The notes below the pieces were generated by a model. It worked only from the letters and a program-made list of their open reading frames with translations. It was not told the DNA's origin and did not search any database. A stretch of 64,000 bases of DNA from Cobetia marina. Lineage in GTDB: Bacteria > Pseudomonadota > Gammaproteobacteria > Pseudomonadales > Halomonadaceae. Shown piece by piece: positions 8,336-20,036 of the stretch (the first letter of the stretch is position 1; every line of letters begins with the position of its first letter). Where the stretch lies: contig NZ_CP017114.1 of assembly GCF_001720485.1 (NCBI RefSeq), positions 3,720,001 to 3,784,000 of the forward strand, written 5' to 3'. Made by a program: the position numbers and the translations under genes.

Positions 8336-10168
8336 TCAGGGCGCCGCAGTGGGCGACCGCTGGCAGGGCAAGGTCAGCTCGACCAGGGTGCCGCCGCCCG
8401 GGGGCGAGTAGAAGTGCCAGTCTCCCGCGCGCGCGGTCACGATCTCCTGTACCAGCGACAGCCCCAGCCCGCGACCTTCACCACGACTGCTTACCCCCGC
8501 CGCGCGCGCCGTCTCCATGAGCTCCGCCGACATGCCGGGGCCGTTGTCTGCCACGCTGATCGACAACTGGGCCTCTGACGCCTCACCCACGGATTCCAGC
8601 ATCAGGCTCAGAGTGACGGCCGGGGCGTGTGTGGCATCGTCCATTTCCTCCAGCGCTTCGAAGGCATTGTCGAGCAGATTGCCGATCACGCTGACCAGAT
8701 CATGGCTCAAGCTGCGCTCCAGCACCGGCAGCACGGCCTGAGACAACTCGGACTGAGACAGCGCTGCGCCGGGCATCTCCCGGTGCTCGGGCCGTGCATG
8801 ATGCCACTCGACGTCCAGCTCGACATTGAGCGCGATGCCACGCTCGCGAGCCTCACTGTGCTTGCCGATCAGCAATCCTGCCAGCAGAGGGTCCGCGATG
8901 CGCTCGGCGGCCGCGGCATCCGCTGGCAGCTCCCGCTCCACCAGCAATGCCAGGTAATCTCGCAGGCCGTCGAGGTCCTGCATCTGCGTCAGCCCTGACA
9001 ACACATGCAACCGATTGCGAAACTCATGGCGCGCGGCGCGCAGTGACTCTGCCTGTCGGCGGACGCCGGTCAGCTCCTCGGCAAGGCGCTGCATGCGGTC
9101 GTGCTCACGCAATACCAGCACGCCGCCCATGAGATGCTCGCCATCATGCACCCGCTGGCAACGCACCCACAATCGTCGCCCGTCATGGGTGACCTGACGC
9201 AGGCGAGCCGCGTCCTGCTCCGCCACCGGCGAGTGCGCGGCTAGACACTCGTGCATGCCGGTATCGGGCAACCACGCCTCAAGGCATTCTCCCGGTTCGG
9301 GGGCCGTCCCCAGCAGCTCGCGCGCCGCGGCATTCACCAGGGTGACATGCCCCTCGGGGTCGACCACGATGATGCCCTCTTCCAGGCTGGCCAGCACCGC
9401 CTGATGCTCTTCCACCAGACGCGCGATGGCCGCCGGCTCCAGCCCCTTGAGCTGTCTGCGCAGATAGCGTGCCAGCCCCAGCGCCCCCAGCGTGCCGAAC
9501 AGCATCAGGATGCCCAACCCGATCAGCAGCTGACGCTTCTCATCGGCCAGCCGCCGTCCCAGCGAATCCAGCGTGATGCCGATGGCAACGGCGCCGATGA
9601 CGGAACGCGCTTCGCCATCGGATGCAGAGGCCATCACCGGGGCAAAGCTGCGCAGGCTTTCGCCGAGCGTACCGCGGGATTCGGAGAGATAGGCTGCGCC
9701 TCCGAGCGCACGTTGCTCGTCTCCCCCCTGAAACGGCTGGCCGATCCGCGCGGGCTCCGGGTGACTGAGTCGCACGCCGTCCGGACGCATCACCACGATG
9801 AAGTCGACGGCATTCTCGCGGCGCAGCCGCTCGATGCGTGCCGCCAGGCGGCTGTCCGCGACGGGAGGCGCTGCCTGCGAGGCGTTGGCTTCGCTCAAGG
9901 TGGCGCGCACCTCAGGCAGCCGCGCGATGCGTTGCGCGAGGGCGGCGATGCGCTGTCCCTGTATCTCATGCTGGGTCCGCTCCAGCTGCGCACTGAAGAG
10001 CCAGGCCGCGACCAGCAGACTGACGATCACCATGCCGGCAGCCAGCAGCGAGGTCAGCGCGCTCAGTCCGGGTTGAGAAGAATGCAACACGCCAGACAGT
10101 CCACGTGCCCCCTTGGTGGCATGGCCAATTCGCCCAGCACGTGAGCGAGCCGCGCCATGCGGTTTCAT
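8336..10168 (-). CDS. CitA/DcuS-type sensor histidine kinase
   Basis: A membrane sensor of about 610 residues. There is a first transmembrane helix near residue 40, a periplasmic PAS/Cache-like sensor domain, and a second helix (LLIGLGILMLFGTLGALGL). A cytoplasmic PAS domain follows (EEGIIVVDPEGHVTLVNAAA), then the SpoB-like dimerisation helix with RHEFRNRLHVLSG (phospho-acceptor His) and the ATPase domain (VIGNLLDNAFEAL, DNGPGM, GEGRGLGLSL). Kinases of this class sense citrate, malate or C4-dicarboxylates. The start is uncertain. The ATG at 10168 gives a normal short N-terminus but has only a weak SD, and a frame extending upstream to 10423 would run into the divergent gene. The regulator gene follows directly. 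Confidence 0.88.
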   Translation of the reverse strand: MKPHGAARSRAGRIGHATKGARGLSGVLHSSQPGLSALTSLLAAGMVIVSLLVAAWLFSAQLERTQHEIQGQRIAALAQRIARLPEVRATLSEANASQAAPPVADSRLAARIERLRRENAVDFIVVMRPDGVRLSHPEPARIGQPFQGGDEQRALGGAAYLSESRGTLGESLRSFAPVMASASDGEARSVIGAVAIGITLDSLGRRLADEKRQLLIGLGILMLFGTLGALGLARYLRRQLKGLEPAAIARLVEEHQAVLASLEEGIIVVDPEGHVTLVNAAARELLGTAPEPGECLEAWLPDTGMHECLAAHSPVAEQDAARLRQVTHDGRRLWVRCQRVHDGEHLMGGVLVLREHDRMQRLAEELTGVRRQAESLRAARHEFRNRLHVLSGLTQMQDLDGLRDYLALLVERELPADAAAAERIADPLLAGLLIGKHSEARERGIALNVELDVEWHHARPEHREMPGAALSQSELSQAVLPVLERSLSHDLVSVIGNLLDNAFEALEEMDDATHAPAVTLSLMLESVGEASEAQLSISVADNGPGMSAELMETARAAGVSSRGEGRGLGLSLVQEIVTARAGDWHFYSPPGGGTLVELTLPCQRSPTAAP

Positions 10169-10203
10169 AAGTTTCAAAAGGCTTTCTTTAATTCGCAAAA
10201 CTT
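10169..10203. promoter_or_regulatory. AT-rich inverted repeat, candidate regulator site between sensor kinase and transporter
   Basis: AAGTTT and AAACTT flank an AT-rich stretch just upstream of the kinase start. CitB/DcuR-family regulators bind AT-rich sites, so this is a candidate operator. The match is to base composition and symmetry only. Confidence 0.25.
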
Positions 10204-10323
10204 GGCCCTCGAAAGCCACATCGTAAGCTCCCTGTGACGCGCATCCACTGCGCGGACATGATGTCCCACCTTGTCCCAACCGATCCCGCGATGCCACGCC
10301 AGCGCATCCGGACATGACAACAG

Positions 10324-10348
10324 GTCCTGCAACGACAGAGTGCAGGAC
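10324..10348 (+). promoter_or_regulatory. Hairpin abutting the transporter ribosome binding site
   Basis: GTCCTGCA and TGCAGGAC form an 8-base-pair stem with a 9-base loop. The right arm ends immediately before the AAGGAG that serves the ATG at 10360, so folding could affect initiation or mRNA stability. Confidence 0.4.
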
Positions 10349-10359
10349 AAGGAGCCTGC

Positions 10360-11670
10360 ATGACACATTCCTCGCAGACCGCCACGGCCACGCCTGCCGA
10401 CGAGTCGCCTTACCTGAAGACACGCATCTTCGGCATGTCCCTGCCGATCTTCGCCCTGTCGTTTCTGGTCCTGATCGCCGCCATCGCCACCGATACCCTG
10501 CCGGCGGGCATGATCGGCGCCCTGATGGTCATGATGGTCCTCGGTGAGCTGCTGGGCTTTCTGGGTGATCGCCTGCCGATCATCAACAGCTACCTGGGAG
10601 GCGGAGCGATTCTCGCCATCTTCGGTGCCGCAGCGCTGGTCTATAGCGGCTGGCTGCCACAGGATGTCACGGCCAGCGTCAGCGAGTTCATGAAGGCCGG
10701 CGGCTTTCTGAATTTCTACATCGCGGCACTGATCACCGGCAGCATTCTCGGCATGGACTCCCGCGTGCTGGTCAAGGTCGGGGCACGCTTCGCGCTGCCG
10801 CTGCTGTGCTCGGTGCTGTTCGCGGCACTCTTCGCGATGCTGGTCGGCTGGATCATGGGCTTCTCGCCCAAGGATGCCGTCATGGTCATCGCCCTGCCCA
10901 TCATGGGCGGTGGCATGGGGGCAGGCGCCGTGCCGATGAGCCAGATCTACGAGCAACTGCTGGGACAGCCGGCCAGCTATTACATCTCGATCCTGGTACC
11001 GGCGCTGGCGCTGGGCAATGTCTTCGCCATCATCATCGCCGGGCTGCTCAACGGGCTTGGCAAGCGCTTCCCGTCACTGACCGGCGGCGGCCAGATGATG
11101 CCGGGTGTCGATGTCCGTGAAGAGAAGAGCGCGCCTGATCTCTCCCAGCTGGGCATCGGCATGGTCATCGCCCTGAGCTTCTTCGTCGCCAGCCAGATTC
11201 TCGGCAAGGTCATCCCGCTGCACCCCTACGCGCTGATGATCATCGCGGTTGCCGTACTCAAGTGCGCCAACCTGGTGCCGGAAAGCATCAACCAGGCCGC
11301 CGCTCAATGGTTCCGTTTCGTCGCGGGCAACTGGACCTTCGCGCTGCTGTTCGGCATCGGCGTGGCCTACACCGACCTGGGCCAGGTGATCGACGCCATC
11401 ACCATCACCTACGTGGTGATCGTCTTCGGTGTCGTCGCCGGTGCCGCCTTCGGTGCAGGGCTGGTGGGCAAGCTGGTCGGCTTCTATCCCATCGAGTCCG
11501 CCATCACCGCTGGCCTGTGCATGGCCAACATGGGCGGCACGGGTGACGTCGCGGTCCTCTCGGCGGCCAATCGCATGCAGCTGATGCCCTTCGCGCAGAT
11601 TTCCTCGCGCCTGGGCGGGGCCTTGATCCTGCTGATCTCGAGTCTGGTCGTGCCGATGTGGTTCGCATGA
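10360..11670 (+). CDS. 2-hydroxycarboxylate transporter family (citrate/malate-type) permease
   Basis: A 436-residue polytopic inner-membrane protein of the 2HCT family (CitS, CimH, MaeN relatives), secondary transporters of citrate, malate or lactate with Na+ or H+. Two Gly-rich re-entrant motifs typical of the family are present: IMGGGMGAGAVPMSQ in the first half and CMANMGGTGDVAVLSAA in the second, within two inverted five-helix repeats. The start has AAGGAG 5-7 bases upstream. It is divergent from a CitAB/DcuSR-like sensor-regulator pair, which probably induces it. A 20-base tandem duplication covers the stop codon. Confidence 0.92.
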   Translation: MTHSSQTATATPADESPYLKTRIFGMSLPIFALSFLVLIAAIATDTLPAGMIGALMVMMVLGELLGFLGDRLPIINSYLGGGAILAIFGAAALVYSGWLPQDVTASVSEFMKAGGFLNFYIAALITGSILGMDSRVLVKVGARFALPLLCSVLFAALFAMLVGWIMGFSPKDAVMVIALPIMGGGMGAGAVPMSQIYEQLLGQPASYYISILVPALALGNVFAIIIAGLLNGLGKRFPSLTGGGQMMPGVDVREEKSAPDLSQLGIGMVIALSFFVASQILGKVIPLHPYALMIIAVAVLKCANLVPESINQAAAQWFRFVAGNWTFALLFGIGVAYTDLGQVIDAITITYVVIVFGVVAGAAFGAGLVGKLVGFYPIESAITAGLCMANMGGTGDVAVLSAANRMQLMPFAQISSRLGGALILLISSLVVPMWFA

Positions 11671-11701
11671 TCCGCCCTCGATTCGCATGATCCGCCCTCG
11701 A
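11662..11701 (+). repeat. Perfect 20-base tandem duplication over the transporter stop codon
   Basis: The unit TTCGCATGATCCGCCCTCGA occurs twice in tandem (11662-11681 and 11682-11701). The functional TGA lies in the first unit. This is a recent-looking slippage or duplication event. Confidence 0.9.
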
Positions 11702-11741
11702 TAGGAGCACCGACGCCAGGTGCCTCGACAGACGCGGCAGG

Positions 11742-11781
11742 AACGACGACGCCCCCGGCCTGTGCCGGGGGCGTCGTCGTT
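11742..11781. terminator. Bidirectional intrinsic terminator
   Basis: The 18-base arm AACGACGACGCCCCCGGC and its exact complement are separated by CTGT. It serves the plus-strand transporter and the minus-strand YheU-like gene that converge on it. Confidence 0.8.
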
Positions 11782-11838
11782 TCCAGGGACAGGAGCAAGG
11801 TCAGGGCTTCGCCAACGGATCATGACCGCTGGCCGGGC

Positions 11839-12141
11839 TCAGTCGCCCTCTTCCTCATCGTCTGCCAGCTGACGCCCGAAGGACTGCCATTGCTCCAGCG
11901 TCATCACCTCGGTGGATTCGGTGCCGATGTCATGGACGATCAACAGCTTGCCGCGTGACAACTGGCCTTCCAGCTCCGCGACCCAGCCAGCCATGCCTTC
12001 GCCGACATCGGTGGTGTCATAGCCCTGACGGGTGACGAAGGTCTCCAGCAGGGCACGACGCGTGTCGGCGGGCAGCATGGTCTGCGGCACCTCGATGAAG
12101 CGATCCTTCGGGTCCATCTGATCAAGCGGCATCTGACTCAT
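11839..12141 (-). CDS. YheU-family protein (UPF0270-like)
   Basis: A small acidic cytoplasmic protein with the YheU-like core FIEVPQTMLPADTRRALLETFVTRQG, then LEGQLSRGKLLIVHDIGTESTEVMTL. No biochemical role is established for the family. The ATG at 12141 has a perfect AGGAG 6 bases upstream and gives 100 residues. A second start at 12219 overlaps the ligA stop as ATGA and would add 26 residues, so both could be used. The tail ends in Asp/Glu. It is downstream of ligA and probably cotranscribed. Confidence 0.75.
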   Translation of the reverse strand: MSQMPLDQMDPKDRFIEVPQTMLPADTRRALLETFVTRQGYDTTDVGEGMAGWVAELEGQLSRGKLLIVHDIGTESTEVMTLEQWQSFGRQLADDEEEGD

Positions 12142-12215
12142 GGGTAGCTCCTGTTCATCCGTGGAACGTGACGCAGCCATTGGCGCCTGCGGTGCATCAT
12201 TCAGCGTGTCCGTAC

Positions 12216-14748
<2,533 letters not shown>

Positions 14749-16008
14749 TCAGTTGGCCTGGTAGCGATGCAGACGATTGCGACGCTCGAACTCGTGCACC
14801 TGCTGGCGCTTGAACTCGATGGTCTGGGCCGTCATCACGCTGTGGTTCTCGTCCTTGAGCTCACCGCCCAGGCGACGCACCAGCAGCATGGCGATCTCGA
14901 CCATGGTCTCGAAGGCGGCGGAGGTGTCGTCCGCGCCCGGCAGCGGCATCAGGAAGGTGACGCCATCCAGCTGACTGTCCACCATCTCGGCCGGCGTGAA
15001 GATCCCCGGCTTGACCACGTTGGCCATCGCGAACTGCAAGGGACTGTCGTCATCATCTTCCTCATGGCGCAGGAACAGCCCCATCTCGGAATGGCGCAGA
15101 CCACAGGCCAGCGAGATGCCCAGCACGTCTTCACCGCTGAAGCCTTCCTCGCCACGCGCCATCACCGAGATGATGATGACTTCACTGGCATCAGCCAGGG
15201 TGTCACGTGCGAGCTGGTCATCGACCTGATTGCGCTCGGCACGCAGCACCAGCGGATGGCGATCATCCTCGGAGACTGTCGTGTCGGCTGCAGGCACGGC
15301 GGCCGCTTCCAGCGAAGGCTCCTTGCGCTCGGAAGCCGCGTGCTCGTCATCGGCCTGCTGGCCAGCGGAGAACGCTTCGGCCTTCACATCCTGACCTTCC
15401 TCGATCTCGGCCATCGGCTCGAGATCATCGGCCTGGGTGGAGGAGACGCTGATGCTGTCGTCCTCGGCGGTGATCACCGGCTTCTCATGGAAGTCCTCTT
15501 CGCGCGCCGTCTCTGACTGCTCGCTGGAGGCGGTGCCGAGCACAGGCTCGCGATGCGCCTCGTCATGCTCGTCGTCGCGCCGCGCGCCCAGACTGGCGGT
15601 CACGTCGCGCATCGACTGGCTGGCACGCGCCCCGAAGGCCGCCGCACGCTCGCCGAAGCCCTTGCGCTCCGGCGCTTCACGGCGCTCCATGGGCTGTGCT
15701 GGACGACTCGGTTGCGTCACCCGTGAGGCCTTGATGCCATGGGCATTGTCGAGCACGGCATCCTGCTCCGCCTCGGCCTGCGCTTCGGCATCGCCAACCA
15801 CCCGGTAGCCGCCATTCGGCAGCTCCCAGTTGTCACGTTCTTCCTCTTCTTCCACCGCGGAAACACCCGCCTCTTCGGTGGAATCTTCCGTACCCGCTCG
15901 ATCCAGTCGGGGTACTCGACGTTGACGTTGGAGCCTGCGCACACCGTCAACGACGATGATTGCGACCAGCACCAACCCCAACAAGATGAGCCACTCTCTC
16001 AATTCCAT
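14749..16008 (-). CDS. zipA: Cell division protein ZipA
   Basis: A bitopic inner-membrane protein that tethers FtsZ to the membrane at the division site. An N-terminal transmembrane helix (WLILLGLVLVAIIVVDGVRR) is followed by a long acidic, Glu/Asp- and Ser-rich linker of about 240 residues. The C-terminal ZipA FtsZ-binding domain comprises the last 140 residues (EVIIISVMARGEEGFSGEDVL ... GADDTSAAFETMVEIAMLLVRRLGGELKDE). At 419 residues it is longer than the E. coli protein, all of it in the linker. It lies downstream of smc, as in many gammaproteobacteria. A promoter candidate lies at 16127-16154. Confidence 0.93.
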   Translation of the reverse strand: MELREWLILLGLVLVAIIVVDGVRRLQRQRRVPRLDRAGTEDSTEEAGVSAVEEEEERDNWELPNGGYRVVGDAEAQAEAEQDAVLDNAHGIKASRVTQPSRPAQPMERREAPERKGFGERAAAFGARASQSMRDVTASLGARRDDEHDEAHREPVLGTASSEQSETAREEDFHEKPVITAEDDSISVSSTQADDLEPMAEIEEGQDVKAEAFSAGQQADDEHAASERKEPSLEAAAVPAADTTVSEDDRHPLVLRAERNQVDDQLARDTLADASEVIIISVMARGEEGFSGEDVLGISLACGLRHSEMGLFLRHEEDDDDSPLQFAMANVVKPGIFTPAEMVDSQLDGVTFLMPLPGADDTSAAFETMVEIAMLLVRRLGGELKDENHSVMTAQTIEFKRQQVHEFERRNRLHRYQAN

Positions 16009-16126
16009 GGGTCATTAGCCTGTTTGCTTGGGCACCATGCACGTGAACAGCATAGCGCGATTGCAGAAAAAGGGGACATTTTTCGAATGTCAATCCTGTG
16101 GTGGTGACCTGCGCAATCGCCCTTCA

Positions 16127-16154
16127 ATTATCCCTGACTGACACTATGACGCAA
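16127..16154 (-). promoter_or_regulatory. Sigma70-like promoter upstream of zipA
   Basis: On the minus strand TTGCGT (16149-16154) and GATAAT (16127-16132) are separated by 16 bases, about 120 bases upstream of the zipA start. The -10 matches 5 of 6 positions and the -35 is weak. Confidence 0.4.
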
Positions 16155-16267
16155 ACTCGTAGTGCTTTCGATCTCTATGTGCAACACGATTTTGCCAACT
16201 TGGCCGCAAAGACGGCCGCTGGCTACCGCGCACAAGGATGACCTTGGCCTCCTGCACGGCTTTTCAC

Positions 16268-19200
16268 TCACGCTTCAGCCAGTACCGCCGCTTCTTCGAT
16301 CCCTACAGAGACAAGACGCGAGACGCCCGGTTCCTGCATGGTGACGCCCATCAACCGATCCGCCGCCTCCATGGCGATCTTGTTATGGGTGATATAGATG
16401 AACTGTACGCTTTCCGACATCTCTTTCACCAGCCTTGCATAACGCCCGACGTTGGCATCATCCAGCGGCGCATCCACCTCATCGAGCATGCAGAACGGGG
16501 CCGGATTGAGCTGGAAGATGGCGAAGACCAGCGCCAGCGCCGTCAGAGCCTTCTCCCCACCTGACAGAAGATGAATGGTCGAGTTTTTCTTGCCGGGCGG
16601 GCGTGCCATGATCGCCACGCCCGTCTCGAGCAAATCATCGCCTGTCAGTGTCAACCACGCGGTTCCGCCACCGAAGATCTTCGGGAAAAGCGTCTGGATT
16701 CCGGCGTTGACCTTGTCGAAGGTGTCCTTGAAACGCACCCGCGTTTCCTGATCTATCTTGCGTATCGCACGCTCAAGGGTCTCCAGCGCCTCGGCCAGCT
16801 CCGCATGCTGGGCTTCCAGGTAGTTGCGACGCTCGGCCTGCTGGTCGTACTCCTCGATGGCGGCCAGGTTGATGGCCCCCAGCCGCTTGATGCGCTCCCC
16901 GACCTGCTCCAGATTGTGGCTCCAGGCCGATTCGGTGGCGTTCGGGTCCAACTCGTCCTCCAGCAGCGTGATCGCCGCCTCGTCATAGCCCAGCTCCACC
17001 AGCTGCTCATCCTGCGCATCCGCTTTCAAGGTCAGGGCCTGCACCTGCATGCGCCCTTCCTCGAGGCGCTGACGAATGCCCTCGAGATTGCGTTCATGGG
17101 TCTGGCGCGACTGCTCGGCCTGGCGCATCTGTTCGACCAATTCATGAGTCTTGTCACGACAGGCATTCAGCTTGGTTTCTTGATAGAGGCGTGTCTCGAG
17201 CAACATCTCGAGCTGTTCGCGCTCTTCTTCCTGCGGCAGCGAGGCTTCTTCACGGCTGGCCTCGAGCAGCTCGATGCGCTCGGCGAGCTTCTCGCGCTGC
17301 TCGACGGCCCGCATGCGCTGGCCCTGCATGCCATCGCGCTCTGTCACCAGGCGCTGACGCTCCATCTCGAGACGGCTGACCTGCTCCCGCGCGGGCGCCA
17401 ACTGGGCACGCAGCCCGGCCAGCGCCTCCTGATGCTCGCGCCGTGAGCGCTCCAGCGACTCACGCGACTGGGCATTGTTCTCCACTGCCTCCAGCGCCTG
17501 CTGCCAGCGCTCGCGCGCCTCCTCAAGCGTCAGGGCATGATTCTCGCGGGTCTCCGCCAGCTGCTCGAGCTCTTCCTCAAGCTCACTGGCACGGCCATCG
17601 ACGTGCTCGAGTCGGCTGGCGAGCCCCGCCTCCTTGAGGCTCAGCTCACGCTGACGCTCGCCAAGCTCACGCTCTTCGACCCGCAGATGCTCAAGCTGTT
17701 GCTCGGCGCCGGCAATCTGTTCATCAGCGGCAGCCAGCCGCGCCTCGATATCGTCGAGTCGCGACTCCAGCGCTTCCAGTTCCAGCACGACCTGCTCGAG
17801 ACGCGCGCGCTGGCCGATCACGCTGTCGGCACGCTCGCCCGCTATCTGACGCCGGCTCCAGCCACGTCCCAACCACAGGCCGTCCGGTGTCAGCACGCTT
17901 TCATGGGCGGCCAGCGTATCGCGCCGGCCCCAGGCGGCGGCCTGTGACTCGACGCAGTGAATGCTGGATAGCCAGCCCGTCAGCGCCGGGGCACCGCTGA
18001 TCCGCGCCGCCAGCGTGCCTTCAGGGGCCGTGGCATTCGTCTCCCCGGCAGCATCGACCAGCAACAGCTCGCCACCAGGCAACTCACTCATCAGGGCAGC
18101 CGTCACATCCGACTCTGCACGGGAGATGCGTGCCTTGAGGAAGGGCCCCAGCACCCAGGCACTGACGGACTCCCAGCCCTCGGCGACCTCGAGCCCCTCG
18201 GCCAGCGCCGGGACCTGCGCAAGACCATGTCGGTCCAGATGCGTCGCCAGGCTGTCATCCTCATCCCGCAGCGCGGCATCGATCAGCGCCTGAAGCGAGG
18301 CCTGCTCGCCCTGCAGCACGTTGCGACGCTGGCGCAGTTGGTCACGCTCACCGTCCAGCGCCAGACGATCCGTCTGTGCCTGCTCACGGGATTCACTGGC
18401 CTGCTCGCGGCGCGACTCCAGCGATTCGCTGCCGAGCGTCAGCTCGTCGAGCTGCTCGCGCAGTTCCTCACGGCTTTCGCGCAGTTCGGCGACATCCGGC
18501 AACTCCGCCAGCTGCTGACGACGGCGCTCGCGCTGAATCTCGGCGTCACGAATGGCATTCTCGATGCGCTGGATCTCGCTCTGGGCACGCTCGGCCCCGC
18601 GCTGGGATTCGTTGTCGGCCTGACTGAAGCGCTCCCACTCGCTCTGACTGTCCTGGCGGCGCTCCTCGGCCTCTTCCAGCGAAAGCTCGAGGCCTTCCAG
18701 CGTCTCACGCGCCAGCTCCAGTTCCGGCGCGATATCTTCCAGACGTGCCTCGATCATCTCGAGACGCTCGCCGTCCTCGCCCTCGACGCGCTGGATGTCG
18801 CTCAGCTCACGCCGCGCGATCTCGAGATCCGCCGCCAGCTGCTGCTCACGAGTTCGGGCGTGCTCGAGACTCTGCTCGAGACGGGCGATCTGAGCACCGG
18901 TCTCATAGAAGGCGGCCTGGTGCGTTTCCAGCTCACCGGCCAGCTCGTCGTGCTGATAGCGCTGCTCTTCCAGCTGGCTCTCACACTGACGCTGACCGAG
19001 AATCTCGCGCTCGACACCGGTTTCCAGCTCCGCGACACGTGACTGCTGCTCACGCTGCTGCGCGCGCAGGCCACGCCGACGCAGCACGGCCAGCTCGCCC
19101 TTGAGGCGGTATTCCTCCTGCTTGAGGGTCTGGTAGCGCTTGGCGGCTTCGGCCTGACGCTTGAGGCGCTCGAGCTGCTTGTCGAGTTCCTCGCGCAGAT

Positions 19201-19786
19201 CATCCAGGCGCTCCATGTTCTCCTGGGTGCGCTTCATGCGGTTCTCGGTCTCGCGGCGGCGCTCCTTGTACTTGGAGATGCCGGCGGCTTCCTCGAGGGT
19301 GCTACGCAGATCATCCGGGCGCGCCTCGATCAGCTGCGAGATCATGCCCTGACCGATGATGGAATAGGAACGCGGGCCGAGCCCGGTGCCGAGGAAGACA
19401 TCGGAGATGTCACGTCGGCGACATTTCTGGCCATTGAGGAAGTAGCCGGACTGGCCGTCACGCGTTACCAGACGCTTGACGGCGATCTCGGCGTACTCGG
19501 ACCAGGCGCCACCGAGGCTGCCGTCGGCATTGTCGAAGGTCAGCTCGATGGAGGCCTGCCCCACCGGCTTGCGCCCGGTGGAGCCATTGAAGATGACATC
19601 CGTCATCGACTCGCCGCGCAGGTTCTTGGCGCTGGACTCGCCCATGACCCAGCGCACAGCATCGATGACGTTGGATTTCCCGCAGCCGTTGGGGCCGAGA
19701 ATCGCCGTCATGTTGCTGTCGAAGGGCACGGTGACCGGATCGACGAAGGATTTGAAGCCGACCAGCTTGATCGATTTGAGCCGCAT
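16268..19786 (-). CDS. smc: Chromosome segregation ATPase SMC
   Basis: A structural-maintenance-of-chromosomes ATPase of 1172 residues that compacts and segregates the chromosome with ScpA/ScpB. Walker A GPNGCGKS is at residues 31-38. Two very long coiled coils flank a hinge (about residues 510-660). The ABC signature LSGGEKALTALAL begins near 1074, with Walker B FCMLDEVDAPLDDANV and the D-loop after it. The ATG at 19786 begins the conserved MRLKSIKLVGFKSFVDPV. A possible extension of 38 residues upstream is basic and unconserved. The organism therefore uses SMC-ScpAB rather than MukBEF (inference). Confidence 0.96.
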   Translation of the reverse strand: MRLKSIKLVGFKSFVDPVTVPFDSNMTAILGPNGCGKSNVIDAVRWVMGESSAKNLRGESMTDVIFNGSTGRKPVGQASIELTFDNADGSLGGAWSEYAEIAVKRLVTRDGQSGYFLNGQKCRRRDISDVFLGTGLGPRSYSIIGQGMISQLIEARPDDLRSTLEEAAGISKYKERRRETENRMKRTQENMERLDDLREELDKQLERLKRQAEAAKRYQTLKQEEYRLKGELAVLRRRGLRAQQREQQSRVAELETGVEREILGQRQCESQLEEQRYQHDELAGELETHQAAFYETGAQIARLEQSLEHARTREQQLAADLEIARRELSDIQRVEGEDGERLEMIEARLEDIAPELELARETLEGLELSLEEAEERRQDSQSEWERFSQADNESQRGAERAQSEIQRIENAIRDAEIQRERRRQQLAELPDVAELRESREELREQLDELTLGSESLESRREQASESREQAQTDRLALDGERDQLRQRRNVLQGEQASLQALIDAALRDEDDSLATHLDRHGLAQVPALAEGLEVAEGWESVSAWVLGPFLKARISRAESDVTAALMSELPGGELLLVDAAGETNATAPEGTLAARISGAPALTGWLSSIHCVESQAAAWGRRDTLAAHESVLTPDGLWLGRGWSRRQIAGERADSVIGQRARLEQVVLELEALESRLDDIEARLAAADEQIAGAEQQLEHLRVEERELGERQRELSLKEAGLASRLEHVDGRASELEEELEQLAETRENHALTLEEARERWQQALEAVENNAQSRESLERSRREHQEALAGLRAQLAPAREQVSRLEMERQRLVTERDGMQGQRMRAVEQREKLAERIELLEASREEASLPQEEEREQLEMLLETRLYQETKLNACRDKTHELVEQMRQAEQSRQTHERNLEGIRQRLEEGRMQVQALTLKADAQDEQLVELGYDEAAITLLEDELDPNATESAWSHNLEQVGERIKRLGAINLAAIEEYDQQAERRNYLEAQHAELAEALETLERAIRKIDQETRVRFKDTFDKVNAGIQTLFPKIFGGGTAWLTLTGDDLLETGVAIMARPPGKKNSTIHLLSGGEKALTALALVFAIFQLNPAPFCMLDEVDAPLDDANVGRYARLVKEMSESVQFIYITHNKIAMEAADRLMGVTMQEPGVSRLVSVGIEEAAVLAEA

Positions 19787-20036
19787 TGCGCCTGGCGCGT
19801 CCTTGAGTCTGGAGGAAGAAGAGCTGAAGCAGGAAAACCTGAACCGCCGCGGTCTCTCAAGTCTCCCGGTGGAGAGCCCGCGCCGCCGCAGGGTAAACAT
19901 GTCCTAACGACGAAGCAGCCGCTCATCGAGGGCATTTCGAAAAACCAGCGCGCAGTCTACCCAAAAGCGGCGATGGCCCCAACCGGCGCAATGATGATCC
20001 ACGTGATCAGATCGTCGAGTCGGGGCACATCGCGAC

